NCBI GenBank assembly: GCA_009731375.1
Contig: BJOX01000368.1
Coordinates: 349,900 to 413,899, forward strand
DNA length: 64,000 bases
From: Paulinella micropora
Taxonomy: Eukaryota > Cercozoa > Imbricatea > Euglyphida
Reading direction: 5' to 3'
A model generated the notes under the pieces. It was given only the letters and a program-made list of their open reading frames with translations. It ran no database searches and was not told the origin of the DNA. The position numbers were made by a program, and so were the translations under genes. Below are positions 29,334 to 40,099 of this stretch, piece by piece (positions within the stretch are counted from its first letter, which is position 1; every line of letters begins with the position of its first letter).

Positions 29334-30755
29334 ATGTATATAAAAAAAAGTATGTCCTGTCGGAAACACCCCAGGCCAGAGCACGGCAACGAACACGAGC
29401 AAGAAAAGAAAAAGAAGCAGCGGTGCACAGACAGCCAAGGTTTCCCAGCCGACTATTCTCCGGGTTTGTTCAGTGTGCCTTTGGATATATGGCCGCTTGT
29501 AAGGGACTTGGCAGGTGCCAAGGAAGTCGCTACTTGGAACTTAGTATGCAAGCAGTTCCATCAGCTAGTAACAACAGATGAATTTTGGGCAGGCTTCAAG
29601 CAGCCTGACTCAACCTAGACTTTGTTGTGCACCGGCGGATACTGTCTTTGTTTGGCCCACGTTTGCGCATATCTCGGGCACCGCTACACAGCCTTACCAC
29701 CATTGCATGGCAGGCGGCAGCAGAAGCCGAGAAATTAGTGCCGCTGGTCAGGGGCCTAAAAGTTAAAGAGTTAAAAGTCCTAGGCTTAACGTCGCCAAAT
29801 ATTCTGGGAGCATTCTCTGCTATCGCAGCTTGTACATCAACGAATGCGACACGAGCGAATGTTTGCGGCAGCTGCAGAACGCAATCTCGCTTTCCGTGCT
29901 GCACATCAATACCAGTACGATCACTGACGAGGAATTAAAGGTGGCACTGCCCAGATTTACGCACCTATAACGCCTGGATTTGTCGTGCTGTGCAAACATT
30001 ACGGACTCGACGCTGCAAATGTTAACACAGTTACAAGCCTTGGACTTAAATGACTGTGAAAAATCACTGGGGAGGGACTCCAGGGACTACAACTAGAGGA
30101 GCTGAATCTGAGTCACAAACATTATCTTGCTGTCGCTGGAACTCGCGCGGTCGCCACGCTCCAAATCTCAAGCGGCTGAGATTTTGCAATTTGAGAGTCT
30201 GATTTTCAGGTCATAGCAAACATAAAAACGCTGACCCACTTAGACATACTAGATTGCACATCAATTACGGGCACGAACCTGCCCGTTTCGTCCACACTCA
30301 ACCTCGAGACCTTCAAGGTTACTCTCACGCGCTGCTCCCTCCGGTCCTTCAGAAACCTGTTAAGGTTTCAGGGACTGGTAGAGCTCAAGCTGCAAAAGTG
30401 CAATCTCACAAGCAAAGACCTGGCTGAGCTGTGTACCTGCCACAATCTGACCAAACTTCATCTTGTGGAGTGCCACGCCATCAATGACCTCAGTGTACTA
30501 AGCGCTTTTTCTGTTCTTTCGAGTTTAAGATTCGAGAACTGCCTAGGCATAGGTAATACGCAAGTGGTCGGACTGCAGCAGTGCCGCTCGCTGCAAGAAG
30601 TCGAATTCTATGTTTGCAAAAACATCACTGGAATTGCAGCGTTAGTGGGGTGTGTGTCACTGCGCAAGCTTCGTATTAAGCTTAAGGATATCACACGGGC
30701 GAAGTTACAAGATTTTCAGGAAAGAAGATCGGATGTACACATTACTTGTTCTTAA
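29334..30755 (+). pseudogene. F-box/leucine-rich repeat protein, several frameshifts
   Basis: The first part (29334-29618) is Lys-rich, then contains an F-box: VPLDIWPLVRDLAG, NLVCKQFHQL and a final W (29465-29600). The rest, in at least four frame pieces, is a string of leucine-rich repeats of the AMN1/F-box type, such as LDLSCCANITDSTLQMLTQL (29975-30035), THLDILDCTSITG (about 30235-30275) and LTKLHLVECHAINDLSVLSA (30448-30510). The last long piece (about 30200-30755) is open to a TAA. F-box/LRR proteins select substrates for SCF ubiquitin ligases. The breaks at about 29620, 29810, 30060 and 30190 make the gene inactive as written. The whole gene lies between the two flanking repeats at 29000 and 30806. 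Confidence 0.7.
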
Positions 30756-30805
30756 AAAATAATAATAAAAAAAAAACTCGGTGCAAGGTCGAATGCAGCC
30801 CACAT

Positions 30806-30950
30806 CCCCCTGCAATATCTTTGTGAGAATCAGGCTACCAAGAAAAAAATCCTAGCTTTAAGCAAGATTTAGTAAAAAAACTACTTTCTTTTCTTTTAAA
30901 CCATAGTTTTTACAAAGAAACTTTTCTTTGGCAAGGGAGAGAGTGGCAAG
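30806..30950. repeat. Flanking repeat, right copy with inverted core (30843-30885)
   Basis: Same outer sequences as the left copy, in direct orientation, but the 43 bp core is turned around. Confidence 0.85.
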
Positions 30951-30986
30951 GGAGGGGGGGGGAGTGGAGGGCAGAGCAAAAGAGAA

Positions 30987-32342
30987 TCATTGGCGCCCGC
31001 GCCTAGCGCGCGGGCCGTCGTTCCCCGCACGCTTGCGTTTAGACGAGTCGGCGAGGTTTCCGTCGCTTGGCACGTATTTCTCATACAGCGCGCGCAGGAG
31101 CGCGGCCTCGTGGGTCAGGTCGGGCCTGAGAGTGTTCTGGAGCTTGATCAGTTGCAGCAGCTCCTCTACGGAGCCCGTGTCGGGCACCGGCAGGACCTCC
31201 GCCTCCACCAGCACTTGAGCAACTGCTTGTCAATGTCCGTGCGCAGCCTCCAGTGCGAGGCGCACGCTCGCAGGTTGGCGGTTTCTAGATCGGCGAGCAG
31301 GTCGTTGAGGAAATCACGGAACAGCGCGGTCTGGTGCAGGAAGCTGTTCCTGTAGAACTGGAATGCGTGGATGACCTCGGCGCTGCGATTGCGGCGGTCG
31401 GTCTGCCCGATGGGCAGAGAGAACGCCCGCGCGACCAGGGCGCACCACTGTTCGTGCGAAATCTCTTGTTCGGGGCGCAGGGCCTCGCGAGAGTACACCA
31501 GGGCCGTATTGTCTCTGGCCGCGCAGACGCCCGCCACGGCAGTTGCGTCTGTGCTGTAACGCAAGCTCGTAGAACTTGTCGGACCGCAGCTCTTCCAAGA
31601 ACGCGAGCTCTGCCAACCGCCCCGCGTCCTCCTTCCCTGCCCTAAACACGAGGCCCGGAAAAAAACCCCTGTTGACCACGTTCGGCACTTCCGGCGCTTG
31701 GGCGCCCGCGTTGTCCCTGTCTTTTCGAGAAGAGGCGGACCCGTTCGTCTTTTGCTCGGCAGGTTGTGGCTTGCTGCCTAGGCCATTTGGCAAGCTACCT
31801 TTGAGGTAGGATTCCTCAAAGATCCTGTCTACGTTGCCCGTGCGCTTGCGTGCAAGGAGAACGCCGTCCGCGGCGTGGTCTAAGCTAAAGGCCAGACTGG
31901 TGTTTTCCAGTTGCCGGCGAACGAGGTACGTTTCTAACAGCGAACACATCGGACTGCAGGGCAAACCTGTATGGTTCGGTCGGTACGGTGGAAACTCGAC
32001 TACCACCACGTCCCTGCGGGCCCTATCCCAGCTACGGCGGTGAAAGCAAGAATACTTTCGTCGGTGTCTGAGTTCCGTGAAAGAAATGTCGAAGTCGCAG
32101 GCGTCTACACATTCGAAGACTTCGCCCAGCGTGTCGTGCTTCCTGCGCGCCAGCAAGCACAGGCCCTGCTTGTACATGCTGAGAACGATCTGGCCGGTTA
32201 GCTTGGACAGGTGAGCCCTTAATTCCCGGGTCGCCGGATGGCGCGGCTTGTGACCACTCTGGGTGAGTACCGAGATCCCGCCCGACAGGATTTGTTCTCT
32301 AACCTTGTTTAAAGCCTCAAATACGCAGGGCTCCATGCTCAT
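30987..32342 (-). pseudogene. Large unrecognised protein A, two frameshifts
   Basis: The preferred start is 32342 (MSMEPCVFEALNKVREQIL); the frame is open further upstream to the gap. About 445 residues in three pieces, with breaks near 31565 and 31215. The parts seem coherent: a helical N-terminal domain (ATRELRAHLSKLTGQIVLSM), a polar Arg-rich middle, a Lys/Ser linker, then a helical C-terminal domain (ISHEQWCALVARAFSLPI, VEELLQLIKLQNTLRPDL) and a basic tail that may be a nuclear signal (SKRKRAGNDGPRARRG). No catalytic motif or membrane span is visible. It shares strand, GC content and general style with protein B at 33329-35970. Confidence 0.4.
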
Positions 32343-32509
32343 CTTCTCTAGTGTCAGAAGGACCCGGCGGCCTGGCGGGCCTGGACTGGGAAAATATCTT
32401 CCTGCCGCAGGGCGGCCATCCCCCACCCCCCTGCACGGCCAATTAACGAAACGTCTTTCTTGTAACGACGGGAGATCGAAAGGGAGCTGGGAGAGGGAGG
32501 GGGGGGGGG

Positions 32510-33066
32510 NNNNNNNNNNNNNNNNNNNNNNNNNNNNNNNNNNNNNNNNNNNNNNNNNNNNNNNNNNNNNNNNNNNNNNNNNNNNNNNNNNNNNNNNNNN
32601 NNNNNNNNNNNNNNNNNNNNNNNNNNNNNNNNNNNNNNNNNNNNNNNNNNNNNNNNNNNNNNNNNNNNNNNNNNNNNNNNNNNNNNNNNNNNNNNNNNNN
32701 NNNNNNNNNNNNNNNNNNNNNNNNNNNNNNNNNNNNNNNNNNNNNNNNNNNNNNNNNNNNNNNNNNNNNNNNNNNNNNNNNNNNNNNNNNNNNNNNNNNN
32801 NNNNNNNNNNNNNNNNNNNNNNNNNNNNNNNNNNNNNNNNNNNNNNNNNNNNNNNNNNNNNNNNNNNNNNNNNNNNNNNNNNNNNNNNNNNNNNNNNNNN
32901 NNNNNNNNNNNNNNNNNNNNNNNNNNNNNNNNNNNNNNNNNNNNNNNNNNNNNNNNNNNNNNNNNNNNNNNNNNNNNNNNNNNNNNNNNNNNNNNNNNNN
33001 NNNNNNNNNNNNNNNNNNNNNNNNNNNNNNNNNNNNNNNNNNNNNNNNNNNNNNNNNNNNNNNNNN
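32510..33066. other. Assembly gap (557 N) after a G run
   Basis: Preceded by a G10 run. The 5' part of protein A or its promoter could lie inside it. The 33067-33328 stretch to its right shows no gene. Confidence 0.95.
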
Positions 33067-33626
33067 AACTCTTTGGCCATCACTGCCCTTCCAAACGCAC
33101 GACAAAACCCCCTCCCCATCCCCGCGAGCGCCTACGCCTGTCCTCTCTCCAAGAACGTCTTTATGTTTACATTTGTTCTGGAAGCCTAGAACAAACAGCG
33201 GAAAAAAAAAGAGCCTACTTTTTCCTGTCCCCCCTCTCTCTGTCCCCCACCCCCCAACGTTCTCTCCTTTTTTATGATAGATATTTTTTTAATTTAGATA
33301 AATGTAAGAGAACATCCTTCGAATTTCACTAAGAAAAGTTATTATAAAAATCATTCTGTTGGGACTGATTATCCATTGCAAGGTTTTCCTCGGAAGATTC
33401 CGCGCCCTCAAACCCATGACCCTCGTTGTATAACAAAACAGGCGAATCTAGTGGTGGGAGAGTGTTAATATCGTCGTGTTCTGATAGTGAAGCATTCCTA
33501 GCATTGGCTGGCAAGTCATCATGAGCGACACGATCTGCTGCTCTGGTAATGTGCGCGCTTGACTGTGCGGACCCGTCGGGGTGGTTTGCCTGCGGACCCC
33601 AACCGAGGGAAGAGGACGGCTGCGGC

Positions 33627-34010
33627 GGCTGGACCGCCGAGGCTGCTGATGGTGGCGCGGCCGAGGGCTGTGCAGCCGTCGCCCAGGCGGTCGGTGGCTG
33701 GGCCGCCGAGGCTGCCGATGGTGGCGCGGCCGAGGGCTGTGCAGCCGTCACCCAGGCGGTCGGTGGCTGGGCCGCCGAGGCTGCCGATGGTGGCGCGGCC
33801 GAGGGCTGTGCAGCCGTCGCCCAGGCGGTCGGTGGCTGGGCCGCCGAGGCTGCTGATGGTGGCGCGGCCGAGGGCTGTGCAGCCGTCGCCCAGGCGGTCG
33901 GTGGCTGGGCCGCCGAGGCTGCTGATGGTGGCGCGGCCGAGGGCTGTGCAGCCGTCGCCCAGGCGGTCGGTGGCCGGGCCGCCGGGGCTGCTGATGGTGG
34001 CGCGGCCGTG
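33627..34010. repeat. 69 bp minisatellite, about 5.5 copies, coding
   Basis: Copies are 69 bp apart (for example GGCTGGGCCGCCGAG at 33696 and 33765) and over 95% alike by eye. 69 is divisible by three, so copy-number change keeps the frame of protein B. In that frame each unit encodes a 23-residue Pro/Ala/Ser/Thr repeat with one Trp. Confidence 0.9.
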
Positions 34011-34056
34011 GCCCAAGTGGTCGGTGGGGGGAGGTTTGGGCAGGCGGGTTCCAGGA

Positions 34057-34143
34057 GCAAGAAGAAGAAGAAGAAAAAGAAGAAGAAGAAGAAGAAGAAG
34101 AAGAAGAAGAAGAAGAAGAAGAAGAAGAAGAAGAAGAAGAAGA
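34057..34143. repeat. (GAA/AAG)n tract
   Basis: About 28 AAG units, read as Phe, Leu or Ser runs on the minus strand depending on frame. It probably causes one of the frame changes in protein B. Confidence 0.9.
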
Positions 34144-35976
34144 CCAAGGCCGCACAGGAGCAGAGCCGCCCCACCGATGATGATGATGATGCCGCGCAGT
34201 CGTTGATGCCATAGGCGACGCGTCCGGATTGTCCCAATCCGACGACGCCTGATGTTGTTGCCAGTCATCAGGCTTCTGGGATGACCGCGGCCGCCCCCTG
34301 CTTCCCGCAATGCAGTAGAATGGCTTGGTCTGCTTGGCAGGGCGTCGCCTTCGTCGTAGCTTTCTTGTTCGTCGTCTTCGTCGTAGAAGGAGTTCCATTC
34401 ATCCGTAAGCTCCCGCTTCGTCTTGCGGCGCTGAGCGGGCTTGGGCTGCGCTGCGGTGCTCTGCTTGGGCAGCTTATACTCGTCCAGGATCCTCACCACA
34501 TCGCCCGTGAACCTCCTCAGACGCTGCTGCAAGTGTTTGGGCGTAAACGTCCACTCGCATTCATTTTCGTTCGGCAGACAAGCGCCGAGCTCGACCACCG
34601 CCTTTGCCTGTGGCTTCTTGTTACACTCTTGCGTAAGCATGCATTCTGCCGTGAGTGAGAAGTCAGTGCAAATTAAGGACGACACCCGCCCCTGCGTCAG
34701 CCTGCTGACGATCCCGCGCCTGAAGCCGAGGATCTGGTCCGGAACCGTGGGCAGCACGACCGACAGCGTGCCAAACACTGCCACGTCGGGCGCAAGGTCA
34801 CCGGCGGCCGTGCTGACCACAGGCCTCGCGTTAACGTTGAACAGCAGCACCTGCTGGCCGTGCTCGCTTGCCAGCCGTTTGTGTGCCACAGCCCACGCGG
34901 TGCAGGACGTAGTCGATGAGCGGCAGCGGCGTGCAGGGTCCGCGCGCCCCTGCGCGCTGCCGACCCGCACGGCCGTGGTGTCCAGCAGGCGGGTCTTGCC
35001 GTCCCAGAGCTCCGCCCTCGAGGTAGGGTCGTACGGAGCGCGTGGCCACAAGATCTCCGCGAGAGCCGCGCCCGTCTGGCGGTAACAGGAAATGAGCCAT
35101 TGCGACTCGTAGGACTTGTCGCGGTCGGGCCAGTCCAACAGCGCGCGCTGCCTGTTTCTTTTTCCAAGAAGTTTTTCTCGCGTGCGTTCGCGTAGATGGC
35201 GCGCACGAAGGGCGCGTACAGGTCCACCAAAACGTCGAGCACCCTGAGTGGCGCCAAGAGCATCCACGCGGCCTTGATGGTGTTGACCATGGACTGCCCG
35301 GGGGGGGAGGGAGGGGCTCGTTCCTCCCCCAGCGCGACTTCACTGTGTTTTGGTCCAGCGCCTGTCCCGGTTGCTCGGCGAACGCCTGGCTGGCCAACCT
35401 AAGTAGCTCTACCGCGCCCGGGTCCGAGAGCACGAAGGTGCCGAACTGTTGCTGCAGGGGCCACACCGCCACAGTCACTGCCTGCGGCATCTTCCAGCTG
35501 AGCGCCAGCGACTGTGGCGGCTGCTCAAGCTCGAGCACGGCGGTGCCGCGGACAGCCGCTGGCTGAGGAGGAGCGGAAACGGGCGCACAGGGCGATTTGG
35601 GGCGCCGACGTGGAGGACAGGCAGCCCGCGGCCGAGCCTTCGGAGACTACACAGAACAGGATCTCCATGCACCAGGTCCAGAAGCCGCTGCTGCCGCTGG
35701 TGCGCTCGTGGTCGATCAGCGCGGCTGCCATGCGGTCCTGCCAACGCTTGTTCACGGCCATAGGAATGTTGTCCACGAACCCGGTCTGGCGGATGTGGCG
35801 CGCCAGCCACGCCTGCACCTCGCCGACCCAGACCTCGTGCGCGTGCCCCCCCGGCATGAGCGTGCCCAGCGTATCCTTCAGCGTGGCCATCATAAGCAGG
35901 CGCAGCGACTCATTGCGGAGCTCAGTGGTTGCGGGCGACAGCCGGATCAGCTCTTCCGCCCGGGCCCCCGCGTTCC

Positions 35977-38900
35977 TTTCAAGAGCACATCGACCATCTA
36001 ACAGACATTTTCAGGCGTATCAAACTATTTGGCCTGAAATGTAATTTGAAAAAATGTCAACTCGCAAAGACAAGCGTGACATATTTGGGGTACGAAATCT
36101 CTTACAATAGAGTCTCGATATTCAAAGAGAAGAGGGAGGAGATCATGAGCCGGCAGAGGCCGAAGAATCGCACAGAGCTGCACTCATTTCTTGCGATGGC
36201 GCAATATTACAGCCAGTTCATACCCAATTGGGGTGCAACTCGGGCTAAGTTGGAGAGAATGATCGACTTCGGTGATTTTGAGAAGTGGGATGATGAAGCC
36301 TTAGAAGCGTACAACACGCTCAAAGATCTCATCTACAAAGATCCGAAGGATGGCGGACTCGTGCTGATGATGCCCGACTTTTCGAAGCAATTCGTAGTCG
36401 ACACAGACGCATCAAAGTTCGCGATCGGCGCAGTCTTACAACAGGAAGATGAGGAGAAAAAGTTGCGCCCGATCATGTTTATAAGTAGAAAGTTGTGCTC
36501 GGCGGAGCGAAACTATTGTACGAGACAGAGAGAGGCACTGGCGGTGGTCTGGGCCCTCAAACGGTTGAGAGAGTATTTATGGGGTGGACCTCAGTTTATA
36601 GTAAGGACTGATCACCAGAATTTACTATGGCTGATGAATCATGAACAGACTGGCCGTCTAGCGAGATGGCAGGCATTCTTGTCATGTTTCAATTTTACAA
36701 TGGTCCATCTACCCGGCAAGCGAAATGTTGTCGCTGACAGCCTCTCCAGGCTAGAGTTTCACTCAGAAGTGGCAGCTCTCGTATCATCAGCAGAAATGGA
36801 GGATCTATCCCCAGACTGCACATACGAAGTGCATCATATCGAGTCGATGCAGATGGCGAGAGGGGTCCGATATAACCGATCGGGTCTACGTCATAGCCCG
36901 CAAGGTCCGGATCATGGGATATGTTGTACAGCACATGTCCTCGAGGATGCTGAGTGGTCCTATGAAGCATATGAGAATATGAAGGCGGAGATAAAACAAG
37001 AAGAGATTAAGCAAGAAGCATATGCGGAACCCCCGCAGGAGAACAAGGAGGAGTTAGACGAAAACCCTGAGAGGATAGGAGTGCAGCTAGAGGATGGGAC
37101 TATCCACATAGCCTCACCCACTGCATGGAGACAGCAACAGGCTCTCGATCCGGAGTTCAAAGAGCTAATACAGCTATACAAGAACCCGAACGAGCTGAAA
37201 ATGACGAAGGAGATTAAGGAGCAACAGAAGGAGATGGGGTGGAGAGACGGTCTCTTGTGGTACAAAGGCCAACACGGGCGCTATGCATCACAACCAGACA
37301 AATGGACTCTCTGGGTTCCTGAGAAACTCAGACACATCATTTTTGTCGCTGCTCATAACTGCCCACTACTGGCGCACCCGGGCCGACAAAGAACGCATAT
37401 GTTCATTTCGAGACGATTCTGGTGGAAGAAGATGAAGGAGAATATTGATGAACAGGTCAATGCATGCATCCCATGCAAGACATCCAAAACACCATTGAAG
37501 GCGAATTTTGGCCTGATCGGGACTTTTCCTTTACACTTAGGAATGTTCGAGTTCTTACACACTGATCATGTAGGACCTTTCCCGGTCACGACGGAAGGTT
37601 ACAGATACCTTCTAACGGCCATAGACAGAGCCACCAACTATGTATGGGTGGTCCCAGTCAAAGACGTTACGGGCGAAACAACAGCCAAGGCGTTGATTGA
37701 CAGGATCATCTCACAGATTGGGGTGCCGAGAAAAATATGCTCAGATCGAGGCTCTGACTTTAATAATGAAGTCATCGACAAGCTATCTGCATATTACGGC
37801 ATGAAATGGCAATATGTCACCGCCTATAACCCCAGAGCGAACGGCAAGATAGAGCGGGTGCATAGACCCCTCAAGGCCGCGCTGAAGATGTATTGTATGA
37901 AGAAGGAGAACCAAAAGGCATGGGTGGAGGCAGCATCCTCGTTTGCCTTTGCTATGAATTGCCTACCCTCTACAGCGTTAGGTGGTTCAAAAGGTTCCGT
38001 CTCGCCATACCAATTGGTATATGGGCGTGAGCCCGCCATCCCAGCCTCACTGCTGCACCCAAAAGATTCATGGGCAGATCAGGATGAGCTGTTTGGGGTG
38101 AGACTTCGGGCGAAGATGGAGGCGGAGCAAATAGTACAGGCGCATAGGGAGGCGGAGCGCAGGAAGACTGATGCTGAAGGTGTCAGGCAGGCACACCTGG
38201 ATCAAGTCAGATTTCAGGTCGGGGATATTGTACTACTGTATCATCCTCAGGTTCCTCAGGGAGTCAGCTCGAAGCTGTTCATCCACTGGAAAGGACCATA
38301 CCAGATCATGGAACAGATGGGGCCTTTGAATTATAAAATCAGGGGCAGAGGGAAAGTTCAAATAGTCAATGTACGAAGGCTGATTAAGTATGATCCCTTC
38401 CTACTTGAAGATGAGTCCGTTGATCAAGCACTCAAACGGATGGAGGCTGACTTTAAAGAGGTCCCACCAATCCGTCAGGAGGATATCTCGGAACGGGATG
38501 CCTACAGGGCACCAATTGCGGAGAAGGAGGAGGCTGAGCTGGAGAACAAGCGGGCCACCGACCGCAAAAGTGCGGCGGGGACTCAGACCCGCAAAAGGGT
38601 GGAGTCGAACGTGCCGGAAGGAAAGTTCACGGAGGCGCAAATAAGGAGAGCGCAAAATGACCTTATCTACGACCGACCGAGAAAGGCGATAAGGACGGCA
38701 CGTTCGCAAGGAGTCCATCAAGAGGGGAGCGATGACGGAGATCAAGACCCTCGCGCGGGCAATGACACTCTCGTTCACCCCAGTTGGAAAGAAGGAGATG
38801 CGATTGGACATATTTCATGGGCCAAAGACGCTTTTTACTTGGTGAGGCCTGCGGCTCAACACGTAGCCGATGACACGCTCTCAGATTTATATCTCATGAG

Positions 38901-39279
38901 AGTCATGGCAGTACCTCACAAACGCCATACGCGATCGAATCGAATTTCGACTGCGGCACAAATAATACAACCAGTCTTACATTTCTGGAGGAGTCTGGAT
39001 CCAGTGGAAGATCCTAAAGTAAGACAATACCTTCCAGTATATAAAGACGCCAAGAAACTTGAGACATGGGATGATACCATATCTCCCACAGATAAAGATC
39101 ATACCGCGTGGACCATACAAGCACTACCACGAGGGGTGCTGGACATTCCTTTTGACTTGGCACAAGGCGCAATCCCTCACAAAATTTGGGACGTCCTCGA
39201 ACAGTCTACCTTAGACTTAACTTTGGTTGGAGGTCCTCCACCAGGTAAAGGAGTCCGCGCGCGTAAACGGCGTCTATAG
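35977..39279 (+). CDS. pol: Gypsy Pol: RT thumb, RNase H, integrase, GPY/F module
   Basis: About 1100 residues with no frameshift or stop. It opens with the end of reverse transcriptase (FGLKCNLKKCQLAKTSVTYL, after the missing YxDD). RNase H follows with VVDTDAS (about residue 158 counted from 35929), REALAVVWAL (about 200) and VRTDHQNLLWL (about 226). The integrase has an HHCC zinc site ending CIPCKTSK (about 513) and a D,D,E core: LHTDHVGPF (544), CSDRGSDF (604), GKIERVHRPLK (641). The GPY/F module is WKGPYQIMEQMGPLNYKI (about 789). The last ~290 residues are charged and unlike a typical chromodomain. The protein would copy and insert the element's cDNA, but lacks the RT catalytic centre here. 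The absence of breaks contrasts with the viral genes and suggests recent arrival. Confidence 0.9.
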   Translation, partial: FQEHIDHLTDIFRRIKLFGLKCNLKKCQLAKTSVTYLGYEISYNRVSIFKEKREEIMSRQRPKNRTELHSFLAMAQYYSQFIPNWGATRAKLERMIDFGDFEKWDDEALEAYNTLKDLIYKDPKDGGLVLMMPDFSKQFVVDTDASKFAIGAVLQQEDEEKKLRPIMFISRKLCSAERNYCTRQREALAVVWALKRLREYLWGGPQFIVRTDHQNLLWLMNHEQTGRLARWQAFLSCFNFTMVHLPGKRNVVADSLSRLEFHSEVAALVSSAEMEDLSPDCTYEVHHIESMQMARGVRYNRSGLRHSPQGPDHGICCTAHVLEDAEWSYEAYENMKAEIKQEEIKQEAYAEPPQENKEELDENPERIGVQLEDGTIHIASPTAWRQQQALDPEFKELIQLYKNPNELKMTKEIKEQQKEMGWRDGLLWYKGQHGRYASQPDKWTLWVPEKLRHIIFVAAHNCPLLAHPGRQRTHMFISRRFWWKKMKENIDEQVNACIPCKTSKTPLKANFGLIGTFPLHLGMFEFLHTDHVGPFPVTTEGYRYLLTAIDRATNYVWVVPVKDVTGETTAKALIDRIISQIGVPRKICSDRGSDFNNEVIDKLSAYYGMKWQYVTAYNPRANGKIERVHRPLKAALKMYCMKKENQKAWVEAASSFAFAMNCLPSTALGGSKGSVSPYQLVYGREPAIPASLLHPKDSWADQDELFGVRLRAKMEAEQIVQAHREAERRKTDAEGVRQAHLDQVRFQVGDIVLLYHPQVPQGVSSKLFIHWKGPYQIMEQMGPLNYKIRGRGKVQIVNVRRLIKYDPFLLEDESVDQALKRMEADFKEVPPIRQEDISERDAYRAPIAEKEEAELENKRATDRKSAAGTQTRKRVESNVPEGKFTEAQIRRAQNDLIYDRPRKAIRTARSQGVHQEGSDDGDQDPRAGNDTLVHPSWKEGDAIGHISWAKDAFYLVRPAAQHVADDTLSDLYLMRVMAVPHKRHTRSNRISTAAQIIQPVLHFWRSLDPVEDPKVRQYLPVYKDAKKLETWDDTISPTDKDHTAWTIQALPRGVLDIPFDLAQGAIPHKIWDVLEQSTLDLTLVGGPPPGKGVRARKRRL

Positions 39280-40099
39280 TAAGTATTTTTTTCTCTAGAA
39301 GTATTGTGGACCTGATCGATTGCGAACATAGCATTGATCCAATATGTCCCGACAACCTTACTTAGATATTAAAGCTACTACAGCATTCATTCTTCTAGAG
39401 ATTAACAAGACACAGCTGACAAAAAATAGGCATTCTATTCTCTTGCTTCGGCAGAGACAGACGAGACGGCCACGAAACAGCACCGTTACGGGATCGCTAT
39501 TTGAGTGAGCGATGGTGTTTCCTGGATACGACCCGCATTAGTACCAGAATGATGATCTCATTAAAGACTCTACAGTCTAATCAAGAACTGATATATTTTA
39601 ATAACATGAACTGCTACACCGGATTCCATCGATCTCTACTTGTATCGGCATATCGCAAGGTTAGGGCGCACTCAACCCAACTTCGGATATAGTCGTCAGA
39701 CTTGATCACCTGACACTATATTAAATGATACCGATTTATACAAGGGTATGTCTTCACAAAAAGTAAATGTATTTATGGAAACCGACGACCGGTTATTACA
39801 TATATATGGAAATGGCGACATTACATTATTACTCAACCATAAAACATTATACTTGGACATACTGCACAAATATCTTATCGACAGAAGAAAGAGGAAGATT
39901 TTAATATAGATACTGAATGTGCTAGAGTATATATACGATTGGTACCGGGGCAAGTATCATTGTTGTTTTATAACGGCTAATTCGTGGGTTGATGTATCTT
40001 CATACATAACTCTAAACGAATCTTAGTCAGAAAAGAAATCAGTTCAAAGCGTATTATGTCGGAAACGAAGTTCCGCCATAAAAAACTGGGAGGGGGTAC
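39280..40099 (+). other. Gypsy 3' internal region up to the purine tract
   Basis: No intact frame. Parts (CTTGGACATACTGC..., CGTGGGTTGATG, ACGAAGTTCCGCCATAAAA, GGGAGGGGGTAC) match 47930-48180 upstream of the second LTR, so the region belongs to the element. It could be a decayed extra ORF. Confidence 0.6.

Larger units (their letters stand above)
33329..35970 (-). pseudogene. Large unrecognised protein B, 5' end cut by retroelement
   Basis: The minus strand is open from the retroelement boundary near 35975 (AEELIRLSPATTELRNESL, then MMATLKDTLG at 35893). The coding signal then moves between frames near 35700, 35300, 35100 and 34300. Recognisable pieces are a Trp-rich helical part (ARHIRQTGFVDNIPMAV), MLLAPLRVLDVLVDLYAPFV, a beta-rich stretch (VAVFGTLSVVLPTVPDQIL), a WTFTPKHLQQRLRRFTGDVV helix and an acidic linker. 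The tail has 23-residue Pro/Ala/Thr repeats (69 bp minisatellite) and ends SQQNDFYNNFS. No family is recognised. The missing start and frame changes argue it is inactive as assembled. Confidence 0.4.

Noticed and set aside
33549-34214. Plus-strand Gly/Ala- and Arg/Pro-rich frames of over 200 residues
   Set aside because: They are the complement of the 69 bp coding minisatellite and (GAA)n; the minus-strand reading continues into non-repetitive protein on both sides.
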